A stretch of 48,469 nt of DNA from Ruminococcus sp. UBA4275. Its GTDB lineage: Bacteria; Bacillota; Clostridia; Oscillospirales; Ruminococcaceae. Below, piece after piece: positions 1-8,800 of the stretch. Location of the stretch: positions 1 to 48,469 of the forward strand of contig DGVV01000113.1 in the NCBI GenBank assembly GCA_002395085.1. Direction: 5' to 3'. The notes under the pieces were generated by a model, which ran no database searches, was not told the DNA's origin, and was given only the letters and a program-made list of their open reading frames with translations. The translations under genes were made by a program, and so were the position numbers. Every line of letters begins with the position of its first letter. The first letter of the stretch is position 1.

Positions 1-3
1 GCG

Positions 4-31
4 GCGCCCTCAATATAAATCCGCCGGAGAC
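4..31 (-). repeat. Dispersed motif, copy A (inverted relative to copy B)
   Basis: Read on the minus strand, these 28 bases match 48333-48360 on the plus strand with one difference, and weaker similarity continues to about base 41 (GATAAGAT against GATAAAGT). The two copies sit at the two ends of the window in opposite orientation. This suggests a dispersed chromosomal repeat at which an assembly stopped. I cannot tell what it does. Confidence 0.7.
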
Positions 32-48
32 ATCTTATCAACAGCGCA

Positions 49-81
49 AAGCGCCTTCCCGTTTCGCACAGGAAGGCGCTT
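49..81 (-). terminator. Intergenic hairpin after the UPF0371 gene
   Basis: An 11-base perfect inverted repeat (AAGCGCCTTCC and GGAAGGCGCTT) with an 11-base loop lies just after the stop codon at 88. The T tract on the minus strand is short (TTTGCG), and the plus-strand side ends in GTTTT, so it may terminate in either direction. Confidence 0.6.
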
Positions 82-87
82 GTTTTC

Positions 88-1575
88 TTATTTCTGATAG
101 AGGCGGTTGCTCTGGAACTGCGGGTCGCAGGTCACATTGATGCCGAGGCGTTTGAGCGTGCGCTCATCAACCTGCGAGAGAATGACAGTCGAATGCATTT
201 CACAGCCGCGGAGCTTCGAGAGTTTGGTCATAGCGAGTTCCGCAGTCGGATTCGTTGCGGCGGAGATTGAAAGCGCCACGAGCGTTTCATCTGTATGCAG
301 GCGCGGATTCTCATTGCCCAGATGATCGACCTTCAAATGCTGAATCGGCTCGATAACGGTCGGGCTGAGCAGCAGGATTTCGTCGTTGATTCGCCCGATG
401 GACTTCAGTGCGTTCAGCAGCATCGTGGAGCAGGGACCCATCAGGTCGGTGGTTCTGCCGGTAACGATCTTGCCGTTCGGCAGCATAATCGCGGCGGCAG
501 GCTCGCCGGTTTTCTCCGCAATTTCGCGTGCTTTTGCAATCACCGGACGCTCATCCTCGGTGAGATCGCCCTGATGCATCAGCAGTTCCAGCTTGTAAAC
601 GGCGTCCGCATCGGACATACCCTGCCGCAGCTTGCAGCGCTCATTGAAGTAGCGGCGGATGATCTCCTGACGGGCGGCGCGGCGGGCGGCTTCATCATCA
701 ACGATGCAGAAGCCTGCCATATTGACGCCCATATCCGTCGGGGACTGATACGGCGATTTGCCGAAGATCTGCGTGAACATCGCATTCAGAACCGGGAACA
801 CTTCGACGTCGCGGTTGTAATTGACCGCCTTGACACCGTATGCTTCGAGGTGGAAGGGGTCGATCATGTTGACATCGTTGAGATCGGCGGTTGCGGCTTC
901 ATAGGCGACATTGACCGGATGCTTGAGCGGGATATTCCAGATCGGGAAGGTCTCGAACTTGGCATAGCCTGCCTCCTTGCCGCGGACGTGTTCCTGATAG
1001 ATCTGCGAAAGGCAGACTGCCATTTTGCCGCTGCCGGGGCCGGGTGCGGTCACGACGACAAGCTGCCGCGTGGTCTCGATGTACTCATTCTTGCCGAAGC
1101 CCTCCTCCGAGAGGATGAGCGACGGATTCGAGGGGTAGCCCTCAATGGGGTAGTGCCGGTAGACGCGGATGCCGAGATCCTCCAGACGCTTCTGGAATTT
1201 CACGGCTGCGGGTTCGCCGGTGAAGCGCGTCATGACGACGCTGCCGACATACAGACCGCGCTTGCGGAACAGTCCGATCAGGCGCAGCACATCGGTATCG
1301 TAGGTGATGCCGAGGTCAGCGCGCATACGGTTTTGCTCAATGTCCGAGGCATTGATGGCAATGACGATCTCGACCTCTTTTTTCATTTGCAGCAGCATCC
1401 GCAGCTTGCTGTCCGGCTGAAATCCGGGCAGAACGCGCGATGCATGGAAATCGTCGTAGAGTTTGCCGCCGAATTCCAGATAGAGTCTTCCGCCGAATTC
1501 CTTGATGCGTTCCCGTATATGTTCGGACTGCATCTTGAGGTACTGGGCGTTGTCGAATGCAATATTCTTTTTCAT
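88..1575 (-). CDS. UPF0371 / DUF1846 family protein
   Basis: This 495-residue protein matches the DUF1846 (UPF0371) family over its whole length; family members are usually about 490-510 residues and widespread in Firmicutes. I know of no firmly established function. The N-terminus begins MKKNIAFDNAQYLKMQSEHI; a glycine-rich segment (VVTAPGPGSGKMAVCLSQ) resembles a nucleotide-binding loop, and a typical motif DMGVNMAGFCIVDD follows. The ATG at 1575 was chosen over an upstream in-frame start at 1770 because AAAGGAA stands nine bases before it and a strong promoter lies just upstream at 1618-1647, inside the longer frame. It appears to be a single-gene unit closed by the hairpin at 49-81. Confidence 0.85.
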   Translation of the reverse strand: MKKNIAFDNAQYLKMQSEHIRERIKEFGGRLYLEFGGKLYDDFHASRVLPGFQPDSKLRMLLQMKKEVEIVIAINASDIEQNRMRADLGITYDTDVLRLIGLFRKRGLYVGSVVMTRFTGEPAAVKFQKRLEDLGIRVYRHYPIEGYPSNPSLILSEEGFGKNEYIETTRQLVVVTAPGPGSGKMAVCLSQIYQEHVRGKEAGYAKFETFPIWNIPLKHPVNVAYEAATADLNDVNMIDPFHLEAYGVKAVNYNRDVEVFPVLNAMFTQIFGKSPYQSPTDMGVNMAGFCIVDDEAARRAARQEIIRRYFNERCKLRQGMSDADAVYKLELLMHQGDLTEDERPVIAKAREIAEKTGEPAAAIMLPNGKIVTGRTTDLMGPCSTMLLNALKSIGRINDEILLLSPTVIEPIQHLKVDHLGNENPRLHTDETLVALSISAATNPTAELAMTKLSKLRGCEMHSTVILSQVDERTLKRLGINVTCDPQFQSNRLYQK

Positions 1576-1617
1576 GATCTCAATTCCTTTCCGCCGATAT
1601 GTGTCTTTCCGTAGACT

Positions 1618-1647
1618 ATTATAGCACAAAGGCAGGGGAAATGTCAA
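1618..1647 (-). promoter_or_regulatory. Promoter of the UPF0371 gene
   Basis: On the minus strand TTGACA (1647-1642) and TATAAT (1623-1618) are separated by 18 bases, a consensus vegetative promoter about 40 bases upstream of the chosen ATG at 1575. Confidence 0.8.
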
Positions 1648-1705
1648 CGCCGATTCAGCCTGTTTTTTTCGGTCAGATGCAAATTGTGCGGGGGAAACGG
1701 ATGCA

Positions 1706-2398
1706 TCAGGTCTCCTGCAGCGAATCGCTGTGCTGCGCGGCGGCACGGCGTTTCCAGTTGACGAATGCATAAAGGTCGTTGATGAGAAACATCAGGAAGC
1801 AGGCGGTCATGGGGATTTCGCGCGCAGCAATCCAGAGGATCACCAGCACGATGTCGTTTGCGGCGTAGGCAAGCGCGTAATACGGAGAACGGGCTGCGGT
1901 CAGAAACGCGGCGAGGAAACTGGTTGTCACCGAAAGGATACTCACCGGCAGACAGGCGGTATGCAGCAAAGCCAGCATCCAGCCAAAGAGGGCGGTCACG
2001 GCGGCAGTCAGCGTCAGCATCCGGAAAAGGAGTCGGCGGGATAGGGTCTGCCGCACGGTGACGGTTGCGGAATCGCCGTAAGGATTGCGCATCCATGTGA
2101 CGAGGGAAAGGGCAGCCATCGGGAGCGTCATGCCGAGATAGGTGAGCATTTCGCCGTAATAGCGTGAAAAATACGAGATGATGCCGTACAGCACCGAGAA
2201 GAAAATCGTGATAAGCTGCCCGTAGGGATGCCCTTTTGCCATGTAGATGAGACCGGTCACGCCGATGAGAGATGCCGTGACGGAAAGCGGGTCAGCGCTG
2301 CGGCAGCAAATTGCGCTGCCTGCGATGACCAGTACAGAGAATCCCCACAGGAGACGGTCACGGCGGCTGAGGATGCGAATGGGGTGATCAAATTTCAT
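1706..2398 (-). CDS. pnuC: PnuC-type nicotinamide (riboside) transporter
   Basis: A polytopic membrane protein of 230 residues with about seven hydrophobic segments. Its C-terminal signature NDLYAFVNWKR and the segment YMAKGHPYGQLITIFFSVLYG are typical of PnuC transporters, which carry nicotinamide riboside or related vitamin precursors by facilitated diffusion. The substrate cannot be fixed from sequence, because PnuC relatives PnuT and PnuX move thiamine or riboflavin. The ATG at 2398 is preferred: AAGGAG lies eight bases before it, whereas the alternative ATG at 2416 sits immediately before that ribosome site. The gene follows the orphan gene at 2505-2987 across a terminator-like hairpin, with no visible promoter of its own, so its expression probably depends on readthrough. 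Confidence 0.85.
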   Translation of the reverse strand: MKFDHPIRILSRRDRLLWGFSVLVIAGSAICCRSADPLSVTASLIGVTGLIYMAKGHPYGQLITIFFSVLYGIISYFSRYYGEMLTYLGMTLPMAALSLVTWMRNPYGDSATVTVRQTLSRRLLFRMLTLTAAVTALFGWMLALLHTACLPVSILSVTTSFLAAFLTAARSPYYALAYAANDIVLVILWIAAREIPMTACFLMFLINDLYAFVNWKRRAAAQHSDSLQET

Positions 2399-2422
2399 TT
2401 TGTTTGCTCCTTCCATAGAAAA

Positions 2423-2472
2423 AGCACCCGTCTGTACATCTTCCAGGACCTAACGATGTACAGCAGAGTGCT
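2423..2472 (-). terminator. Terminator or attenuator hairpin before pnuC
   Basis: On the minus strand AGCACTC pairs with GGGTGCT and CTGTACATC with GATGTACAG around a 14-base loop, giving about 16 pairs, followed directly by TTTTTC. Only 24 bases separate the T run from the pnuC ATG, leaving no room for a separate promoter. A smaller GC-rich element (TGCC...GGCA, 2476-2491) precedes it. This could be a plain intercistronic terminator or the expression platform of a ligand-sensing leader. I did not recognise a known riboswitch class. Confidence 0.6.
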
Positions 2473-2504
2473 GATTGCCTACCCGGTGGCAGGCGTATGC
2501 AGTT

Positions 2505-2987
2505 TTATCGGGTGCGATAGACCGTGCAGCATTCGCCGTCGGCATTGTAAGAAGCGCACCAGTCAAATTTTTTCGAGATAATGCAAAAGTCTTCCGCTGC
2601 GCAATCGCCTTCTGCGAGAACCATGCAGGTCTCGCGGATGCGCCCCTCATAGACCCAGCCCTGTTCCTCGATGAGATAGCAGTCTGTCTCTGCGGATGCC
2701 GGCAGCGCACCTGCAATCTGCGGGATAAAATCTTCCCAATGCTGCGTTGTCTCAGGAAGATGTGCGCAGCATTCCAGCGTATTCCGCCGGAAGGGGAGAC
2801 GGCAAAAGGGCGGCGTAAAAACGGTTTGCACATCGTGCTGAAGAAACGTGCAGCAGAATCGCCGCAGAATGCCCGCGTATGTTTGCTTGCTGCATTCATG
2901 AAAGTGCTGCCGGTCAATGCCAAGTGTCTTGACGGTTTCTTCGATTGCATCGCGCAGATCGCGGCGTGCGGCGTCAGTACCGTTCAT
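2505..2987 (-). CDS. Hypothetical protein, 160 residues
   Basis: I do not recognise this protein. It is soluble-looking, with no signal peptide or membrane segment, and unusually rich in cysteine (for example RFCCTFLQHD, ECCAHLP, DWCASYNADGECC). The ATG at 2987 was chosen because AAGGAG stands eight bases upstream; a GTG start nine bases earlier lacks that spacing. A consensus promoter lies at 3018-3046. The next gene in the same direction is pnuC, reached through the hairpin at 2423-2472, so the two may be co-transcribed. The middle (IPQIAGALPASAETDCYLIEEQGWVYEGRIRE, here split by sense only) reads like an ordinary folded domain, but I infer no function. Confidence 0.65.
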   Translation of the reverse strand: MNGTDAARRDLRDAIEETVKTLGIDRQHFHECSKQTYAGILRRFCCTFLQHDVQTVFTPPFCRLPFRRNTLECCAHLPETTQHWEDFIPQIAGALPASAETDCYLIEEQGWVYEGRIRETCMVLAEGDCAAEDFCIISKKFDWCASYNADGECCTVYRTR

Positions 2988-3017
2988 GCAATACACTCCT
3001 TCTGTGGGATTCGCTTC

Positions 3018-3046
3018 ATTATAACACGGATTGCGGAGACTGTCAA
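3018..3046 (-). promoter_or_regulatory. Promoter of the 2505-2987 gene and pnuC
   Basis: TTGACA (3046-3041) and TATAAT (3023-3018) on the minus strand with a 17-base spacer, about 30 bases upstream of the start codon. Confidence 0.8.
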
Positions 3047-3193
3047 GCCGGAATGGGCAGCTTTTTCAGTAGATTTTCTGGATTCTACCGCCTGAATGCA
3101 AACTCCACTGTCAGTAGAATACACGTATCAGCGATGATTTTGCGGTAGAGCTGTGTTTCCCGTGCGGGAGAGGAAACCTGCGGGAGAATTCGC

Positions 3194-3222
3194 TTGCATT
3201 CCGGCGCAATCTGCGATATGAT
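3194..3222 (+). promoter_or_regulatory. Promoter of the hemolysin III-like gene
   Basis: TTGCAT (3194-3199) and TATGAT (3217-3222) on the plus strand with 17 bases between them; the start codon follows at 3258. Confidence 0.65.
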
Positions 3223-3257
3223 AGAGACAACGGAAATCAAGGAAAGGGGCGGTCTGT

Positions 3258-3938
3258 ATGACAAAAAACAAACGCATCCCGCTGCGGGAACGAAAACTGC
3301 CGGACTATACACCACATGAAGAACTGGTGAATATGATTACGCATATTATCGGCGGTGCAGTCGGGCTGATGATTCTGATTGGCAGCGTGCTGATTGGCGC
3401 GGCGCATCATGATGCATGGGCGATTGTGGGCGGCAGCATCTACGGCTTTATGACCTGTACGCTGTTTGTGGTATCGAGTGTGTATCACGGTTTGCCCGAC
3501 GGCATGGGCAAGCGCGTGATGCAGGTCATTGATCACTGCACGATTTATTTCATGATCGCAGGAACGTACACCCCGATTTTGTTTGTCGCGATTCGTCCGC
3601 AGAGTGCGGCGGCGTGCTGGATTGTGTTCGGGGTTGAGTGGGGCTGCGCAGTGGCTGCGGCAGCTTTGACGGCAATCGACCTGAAAAAGTATGCGAAGAT
3701 GAGTATGGTCTGCTATCTCGCAATGGGCTGGGCGGTTGTCGCAATCATCGGGATGACCGTTCGTGCGATGGGCTGGGCGGGATTCTGTTGGCTGCTGGGC
3801 GGCGGACTTTGCTATACGTTCGGTGCGGTGCTGTACGGGCTGGGCAAAAAACACCGCTATATGCACAGCGTCTTTCATGTGTTTGTCGATCTGGGCAGCC
3901 TGATGCAGGCGATCGCCATTCTGAAATATGTGCTGTGA
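3258..3938 (+). CDS. Hemolysin III family (PAQR-like) membrane protein
   Basis: This 226-residue protein has seven predicted membrane segments and the motifs of the hemolysin III / YqfA branch of the PAQR superfamily: an N-terminal THIIGGAVG helix, SSVYHGLP, DHCTIYFMIAGTYTP and a C-terminal HSVFHVFVDLGSLMQ. The conserved histidines and aspartate bind a metal in characterised PAQR proteins. The 'hemolysin' name is historical and most members are probably membrane or lipid homeostasis factors, so haemolytic activity should not be assumed. AAAGGGG lies eight bases before the ATG and a promoter is at 3194-3222. It is the only clear full-length gene on the plus strand. Confidence 0.85.
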   Translation: MTKNKRIPLRERKLPDYTPHEELVNMITHIIGGAVGLMILIGSVLIGAAHHDAWAIVGGSIYGFMTCTLFVVSSVYHGLPDGMGKRVMQVIDHCTIYFMIAGTYTPILFVAIRPQSAAACWIVFGVEWGCAVAAAALTAIDLKKYAKMSMVCYLAMGWAVVAIIGMTVRAMGWAGFCWLLGGGLCYTFGAVLYGLGKKHRYMHSVFHVFVDLGSLMQAIAILKYVL

Positions 3939-3948
3939 ATATACAGAA

Positions 3949-3978
3949 CGCCCCGGCAGCGGAAAGGCTGTCGGGGCG
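3949..3978. terminator. Shared terminator hairpin between convergent genes
   Basis: CGCCCCGGCAGC and GCTGTCGGGGCG form a 12-pair stem with a six-base loop between the ends of two convergent genes (plus-strand stop at 3938, minus-strand stop at 3997). T tracts are modest (GTGTGTTATT on plus), so it may act bidirectionally. Confidence 0.7.
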
Positions 3979-3996
3979 GTGTGTTATTGATTAGGA

Positions 3997-5535
3997 TTAG
4001 CTTGCGTAGTTGTCAAGCCAGATGGAGAAGAAGGCGTTGTTGCTGGTGTTGTCATTGGCAGCCTGAACATCATTCTTGATTGCGATCTGCACGCAATGGA
4101 ATATGCCATCCGCATCATAGAAGTGGTATGCAACAGGGAGATTATTCAGTGCATAAGGAATATTCTTTAACAAGTTGCCGTCCGTATCGCGGATCTCCAG
4201 ATCGTAGTAGGTATTGGCGTCTGCATAGATATATTTGTCATTGTAGATAGGCAGCTCTGTGCAGCTCAGAGTACCCTGATCGTTCTTGAAATAGGTATTG
4301 TAGTTGCAGTAACGGATGCCGGACGCATTATGCTTGACCAGTCTGACATTGAGGTTCGAGTTTCTGAAATCATTCTTGAAACGAACGAGGATCGTATCGC
4401 CCATGAAGGTGTTCGCAACCGTACAGTTTGTTCCGTCAGTTGCGGTCTGCGTTGCCGTTTTCATATAGTCAAAAGAAGCTTTACTGTAGGGAACGCCGCA
4501 GTCACCGTTGACACTATCTACGATATAATACTTGCTTTCGCCGGAAGGACGGAACAGATTCCATTTGTGCCCAGATTTACTGACCGTTTTTATATCCAGT
4601 CCTGCTGCATCGCCAAGATACCACAAAGCATCAGAATAACCGGCGCATACACCGATATGGAAGAACAGGGCACCCATTGCAGACTGATCCATGCGACTCA
4701 ACGTATTTACGGAAGTATAGTAATTACCATTATAATCATATCCACCGTCTTTGGCAGCTATATTACAGTATCTGGTACTAGTGACAAGATAATTATACAG
4801 CATTTGCATCTTCTGTCTGTCAGTCAGATAGGGTTTCAGTTTATCCGTATAAATCTGTGTGGCTTTAGATCTGTACATGCGTGCAGCAAATTCAGTGCCA
4901 GAGGTAGCAGCAATCAGTGAAACAATAGCATCATTTCCGGAGTTCACCTTGAATCTATTAGAACCGCTTACTTTCTCAAAGGTTGTATGTGCTGCAACAT
5001 TTTCAATATACTGGCGTGTTACCGTAACAATATTGCCATTTGACTTGCGCAGATACAGGTAATTCAGTTTTCCTTTAGCGAAAACATTGTAGAAACAGCA
5101 CTCGTCAACACTGTCCAGATTTTCCGACAGAGTCAGTGAATTCAAACTGGTACAATTTTTAAATGTGTTGAAGCCAATTCGTTTCACACTGTCAGGCAGA
5201 GTCAAATTTCCGATCTTAGAAGCATTATTCTGAAATGCATCGTCATGAAGAGCCTGCGTGGAAAGACCGCTCAGCGTAGACGGAACAGTCAGCGAATAAT
5301 TGCTGGGGCAAGAACTGCTTAGATCAATTCTGGTAATGGTAGCTTTACCATCACTGTTCTGAAAGAACGTATAAGTGGCATAGCCGCTGGTAACAGGCGG
5401 CAGCGTCGTATACGCCGATGCAACAATTGCGGGCACCTCCAGAAAATACTGTGCGCCGGAGGTTGCCGCAAGCCCGCTGAGCAGCATAGCGCCGCTGAGC
5501 GCAAGTGCCGCAATTTTCTTGGTAGTTTTTTTCAT
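3997..5535 (-). CDS. Secreted LRR / transglutaminase-like protein
   Basis: A 512-residue exported protein. Residues 1-41 form a signal peptide (MKKTTKKIAALALSGAMLLS, then a small-residue cleavage region). Residues about 80-165 are BspA-type leucine-rich repeats (LTLPDSVKRIGFNTFKNCTS, LNSLTLSENLDSVDE). Residues about 240-345 look like a transglutaminase-like/papain-fold domain with an apparent Cys-His-Asp triad: C297 in IGVCAGYSDA, H323 in SGHKWNLF, D340 in YYIVDSVNGD. The remaining 160 residues are beta-rich and unassigned. In the family this fold can act as a protease, amidase or transglutaminase; which applies is unknown. It has its own promoter (5636-5664), and GGAG lies seven bases before the ATG. 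It neighbours an anchored protease. Confidence 0.8.
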   Translation of the reverse strand: MKKTTKKIAALALSGAMLLSGLAATSGAQYFLEVPAIVASAYTTLPPVTSGYATYTFFQNSDGKATITRIDLSSSCPSNYSLTVPSTLSGLSTQALHDDAFQNNASKIGNLTLPDSVKRIGFNTFKNCTSLNSLTLSENLDSVDECCFYNVFAKGKLNYLYLRKSNGNIVTVTRQYIENVAAHTTFEKVSGSNRFKVNSGNDAIVSLIAATSGTEFAARMYRSKATQIYTDKLKPYLTDRQKMQMLYNYLVTSTRYCNIAAKDGGYDYNGNYYTSVNTLSRMDQSAMGALFFHIGVCAGYSDALWYLGDAAGLDIKTVSKSGHKWNLFRPSGESKYYIVDSVNGDCGVPYSKASFDYMKTATQTATDGTNCTVANTFMGDTILVRFKNDFRNSNLNVRLVKHNASGIRYCNYNTYFKNDQGTLSCTELPIYNDKYIYADANTYYDLEIRDTDGNLLKNIPYALNNLPVAYHFYDADGIFHCVQIAIKNDVQAANDNTSNNAFFSIWLDNYAS

Positions 5536-5635
5536 GATGATTCTCCTTCGTCAGAGACGAGATGCAGTGTAAAAATATATCAAATTTAGTTAAGATGATG
5601 TGAATGGATCGGTTCGATTTTTTGCCGGCTTTATC

Positions 5636-5664
5636 ATTCTAGCAAAAAAATACAGAAATGTCAA
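5636..5664 (-). promoter_or_regulatory. Promoter of the LRR/transglutaminase-like gene
   Basis: TTGACA (5664-5659) and TAGAAT (5641-5636) on the minus strand with a 17-base spacer that contains a T7 tract. Confidence 0.7.
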
Positions 5665-5802
5665 CGGTAAAAACTGACGATGAGTTTTCAACATATTCGT
5701 GCAGTATGTACAAATGCCGAAATAGCAATAAAGTCACAAATTTAGGGAGCGGCTTGCCTGTGTGCAAAAAAACAGCCATTTGCGGCGCAAAAATGCACAA
5801 AA

Positions 5803-5831
5803 ACGGCTCGTGCCGTTTGGGCACGAGCCGT
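5803..5831 (-). terminator. Terminator of the LPQTG protease gene
   Basis: ACGGCTCGTGCC pairs perfectly with GGCACGAGCCGT around a five-base loop; on the minus strand the stem runs into TTTTT. It lies 17 bases past the stop codon of the protease gene. Confidence 0.85.
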
Positions 5832-5847
5832 CAGAATGCCAATGCGA

Positions 5848-8800
5848 TTATGCGGCATCCTCTTTGCGCTTGCAGGCGATGAACAGTGCAGCGCCGCCGA
5901 ATGCGGAAAGCAGGCAGCCGAGGAGGATCATCAGCAGCGCGGAAGCAGAATTGTTTCCGGTCTGCGGCAGGTTCACTTCCTCATTGTCCAGATTTACGCC
6001 CACACCGGTGTAGATGTTCACGGTGTAGATCTGAAGTTCTTCATAGGTTTCATTATCAAGCAGGTGAATGGTCAGATTTCCATCAGAATCCATACCGTCC
6101 AGATAGGAACACACACTCACACCCGTTTTGAGGAAATAGTCAAATTCTGCCATTTCATAGAGCCGTTCCGGCTTGTAATACTTGAGCTGATCCAGTGTCC
6201 CTTCTTTGACATACTGGAAGTCAAAATACTGCTGGAAAACGGAGTCGTCCATAAATTCAATTTTCTCAAGCTGAAGGAGATCCGTATCAGAATTGTACAG
6301 GATTCTGTAATCTTTACCGTCTTTTACCAGAACACCTTTTCCATCCCGCAGATAGTAGTGGCAACTGTCGATCCAATCGTTTTCGTTATCCAGATACAAG
6401 CCGTATGTCTCGCCGTCATGGAATTCAAAGTGTGCATCAATCGTCAGGAAATCCGAGGCGCGCCAGATACCGCCCTTCAGCGTTTCACTCGGAATCTCAT
6501 ACGGTTTGGTCAGATCAATCAGATTGCCGCTTTCGTCTGTTCCGATGCCTGTGAAGCGGTTAATATCGTAGTAATAGGGGTGATATTCGCAGCTTCCGAA
6601 ATAAAAGTCGTAATAATCTAAGAGTGTGAAGCGGATTGTCTCAAAGTTGATTGCTTCAAACGATTCAAGATCGACAGACGTGAGTTTCGAGGCACGGAAG
6701 TAATCCATTGCACGTTCTCTCAGATCCTGCAGGGAGAAGAATTGGAAGTTCTCCGGCGTATCGTCGGAATAATAGTTGAGTTTGAGTGTCTGACCGTTGT
6801 TCCACGTCAGAATGAGCGTATCCTCATCCTGCCAGACGGCTGCATGGGTCTGATAGAGAGAACCGTTCCACATATCATACTCCTCAGAGGTGAGGAATGT
6901 GCCGCTTTCCAGTGTATACGGATGTTCCTGACAGCTGCCTTCATAGAGGGAATAGGAAGTGTATGTTGTATCGCTGAAATAATAGAGTGCGGGGCAGGTG
7001 AGATCAAATGTCTCGTTTTCCAACCAGAAACCGTTTCTGATGCTGGTTTGGTCGGGATGCACGGGCGGATACTTCAAGTTTGCAATTTTATCGTCCGGCA
7101 GATAGCCGATCGCGCTCAATGCATCCGCCTGAATCGTGAACGCATCGCCTTCTGCGGGCACAATGCTGAGTATGACCGTGCTGCCTTCCTCGCACGTTGC
7201 GGTGACGGATACAGGCTTCTTGCCGGTCAGTGCGGCGTAAAAAGCAGAACACATCTCACAGAGTTCCGGATTGCTGTAGCAGGTATACTCATCGGGGGTG
7301 AGCATGGTATTGTTCCAGTAGACGGACTGCCCGTCATCCCAGCGGATCATAGCGTCCAGGTTGTCGTTGGCAATCCAGCCGCAGCGGGTTTTGCCGTTCT
7401 CGGTCATTTCGATTCTGTTATCCGAAATGGTGTAGGTGAAATCAGTTGTCTCGCCGGTGATGCGGTCTGTCCGGTAGCCGGATTCGCCGTCCGGATCAAA
7501 ATAATACCAGCAGGCATTTTCATAGTCAGTCCAGCAGCCGGTGCTGAGGAATGTCTGAAATTCTTTGTGAATGCGGAGCTGATATTCGGTTGGTGCGAGA
7601 CCTTCTTCCTGTGCTGTCAGCGTGATCGTGATCGGTTCAAGATCCACATCATACGAGAAAACCGATTCGTAAGAGGTGCAGGTAGTTTCGCCGTCAGACA
7701 GTGTACCGTTCATGATCGGGCAAAGCAGTACGCTTTTCGCATACAGCGTGATGGCAGCGTCCATGCTGTCGCCGGAGATGTCAGCATAATTACCGCCGAG
7801 CTGCGTGTCGTATTGAGAAGTGCAGCACAGCAGCAGATTGATGAGTGCGGACTTCTTTTCGCCGTAATGTCTGGTGAAGACTTCATCGGGTGTGCCGTCC
7901 ACATACGCAGAGAGCGTCATCTCTCCGGTAAATGTGATCGGTGCGGTATAAAGCGCGTAGTCGCCGTCATTCACAGCGTAGTAGATGTCATTCCCGCCTG
8001 TACAGGAAAGTGCAAGTTCCGTGCCGGGAGCAAGATCTTCCGCATAGGAGGAGAAATGCACAGTATGCTCTCTGACTGCCATTGCCTTCAGGGAAATGTT
8101 GCCTGTCAGGTAGTAATTGTCCTCGTCCTGCATATCGTAGAGATCGACCCAGTTTTCGCCGTCTGCGCTGCAAAAGCTCTGATTGCGGCCAAAATTCCGC
8201 AGGATCTTCTCAGCACTCTGCGAGCCGGGGCGATGAACTTCATATTCGGAGTGCGAAGCAGCATCCACCCATGCTGCTTCATTGTAACCGTATTCGCAGG
8301 GAATGTGATAACCTGTTTCGCCGGTCAGCCGGACCACAATGGAGAAAGATTCGCCGGCATTGACATGAACCGGTTCGCTCAGCCTGAATGTCCGGAAACC
8401 AAGATCATCAGAGGCGCAGGGGGTAATGCCGCCTGCCTGACCGGAAGTCGGCACAGCAAGATCCTCAAGGCCGGTATAAATCGTGATCTCGCCGGAATCG
8501 TGCGGGCAAAGGAATTCCACCATGACATCTGTGAGATAGCTGTCTTCCTCTGCGGTGTACACGTTGGAGTAGTAGACGGTTTCATCGCCTTCTTCCTGAA
8601 TGGCAGCAGCACCGGATGTACCCATATCATCCAGCGAATACAGGGTATCATGCTGATTTGCGTTCTCGACATCGAAATAGGCGGCGTGAACGAGCGAGGG
8701 TTCATCATAGGAGACCCAGTAGTAACCGATGTCACCGTAGGATGTACCCCAACTGTTTTTGATCAGCCATGCGCCGTTCCGCTGCGGCGGGATCAGGAAG

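Larger units (their letters stand above)
5536..5847. other. Intergenic region, 312 bases
   Basis: AT-rich spacer without a credible gene. It contains the promoter at 5636-5664 with a roughly 95-base untranslated leader for the downstream LRR gene, and the terminator at 5803-5831 for the protease gene. Confidence 0.6.
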
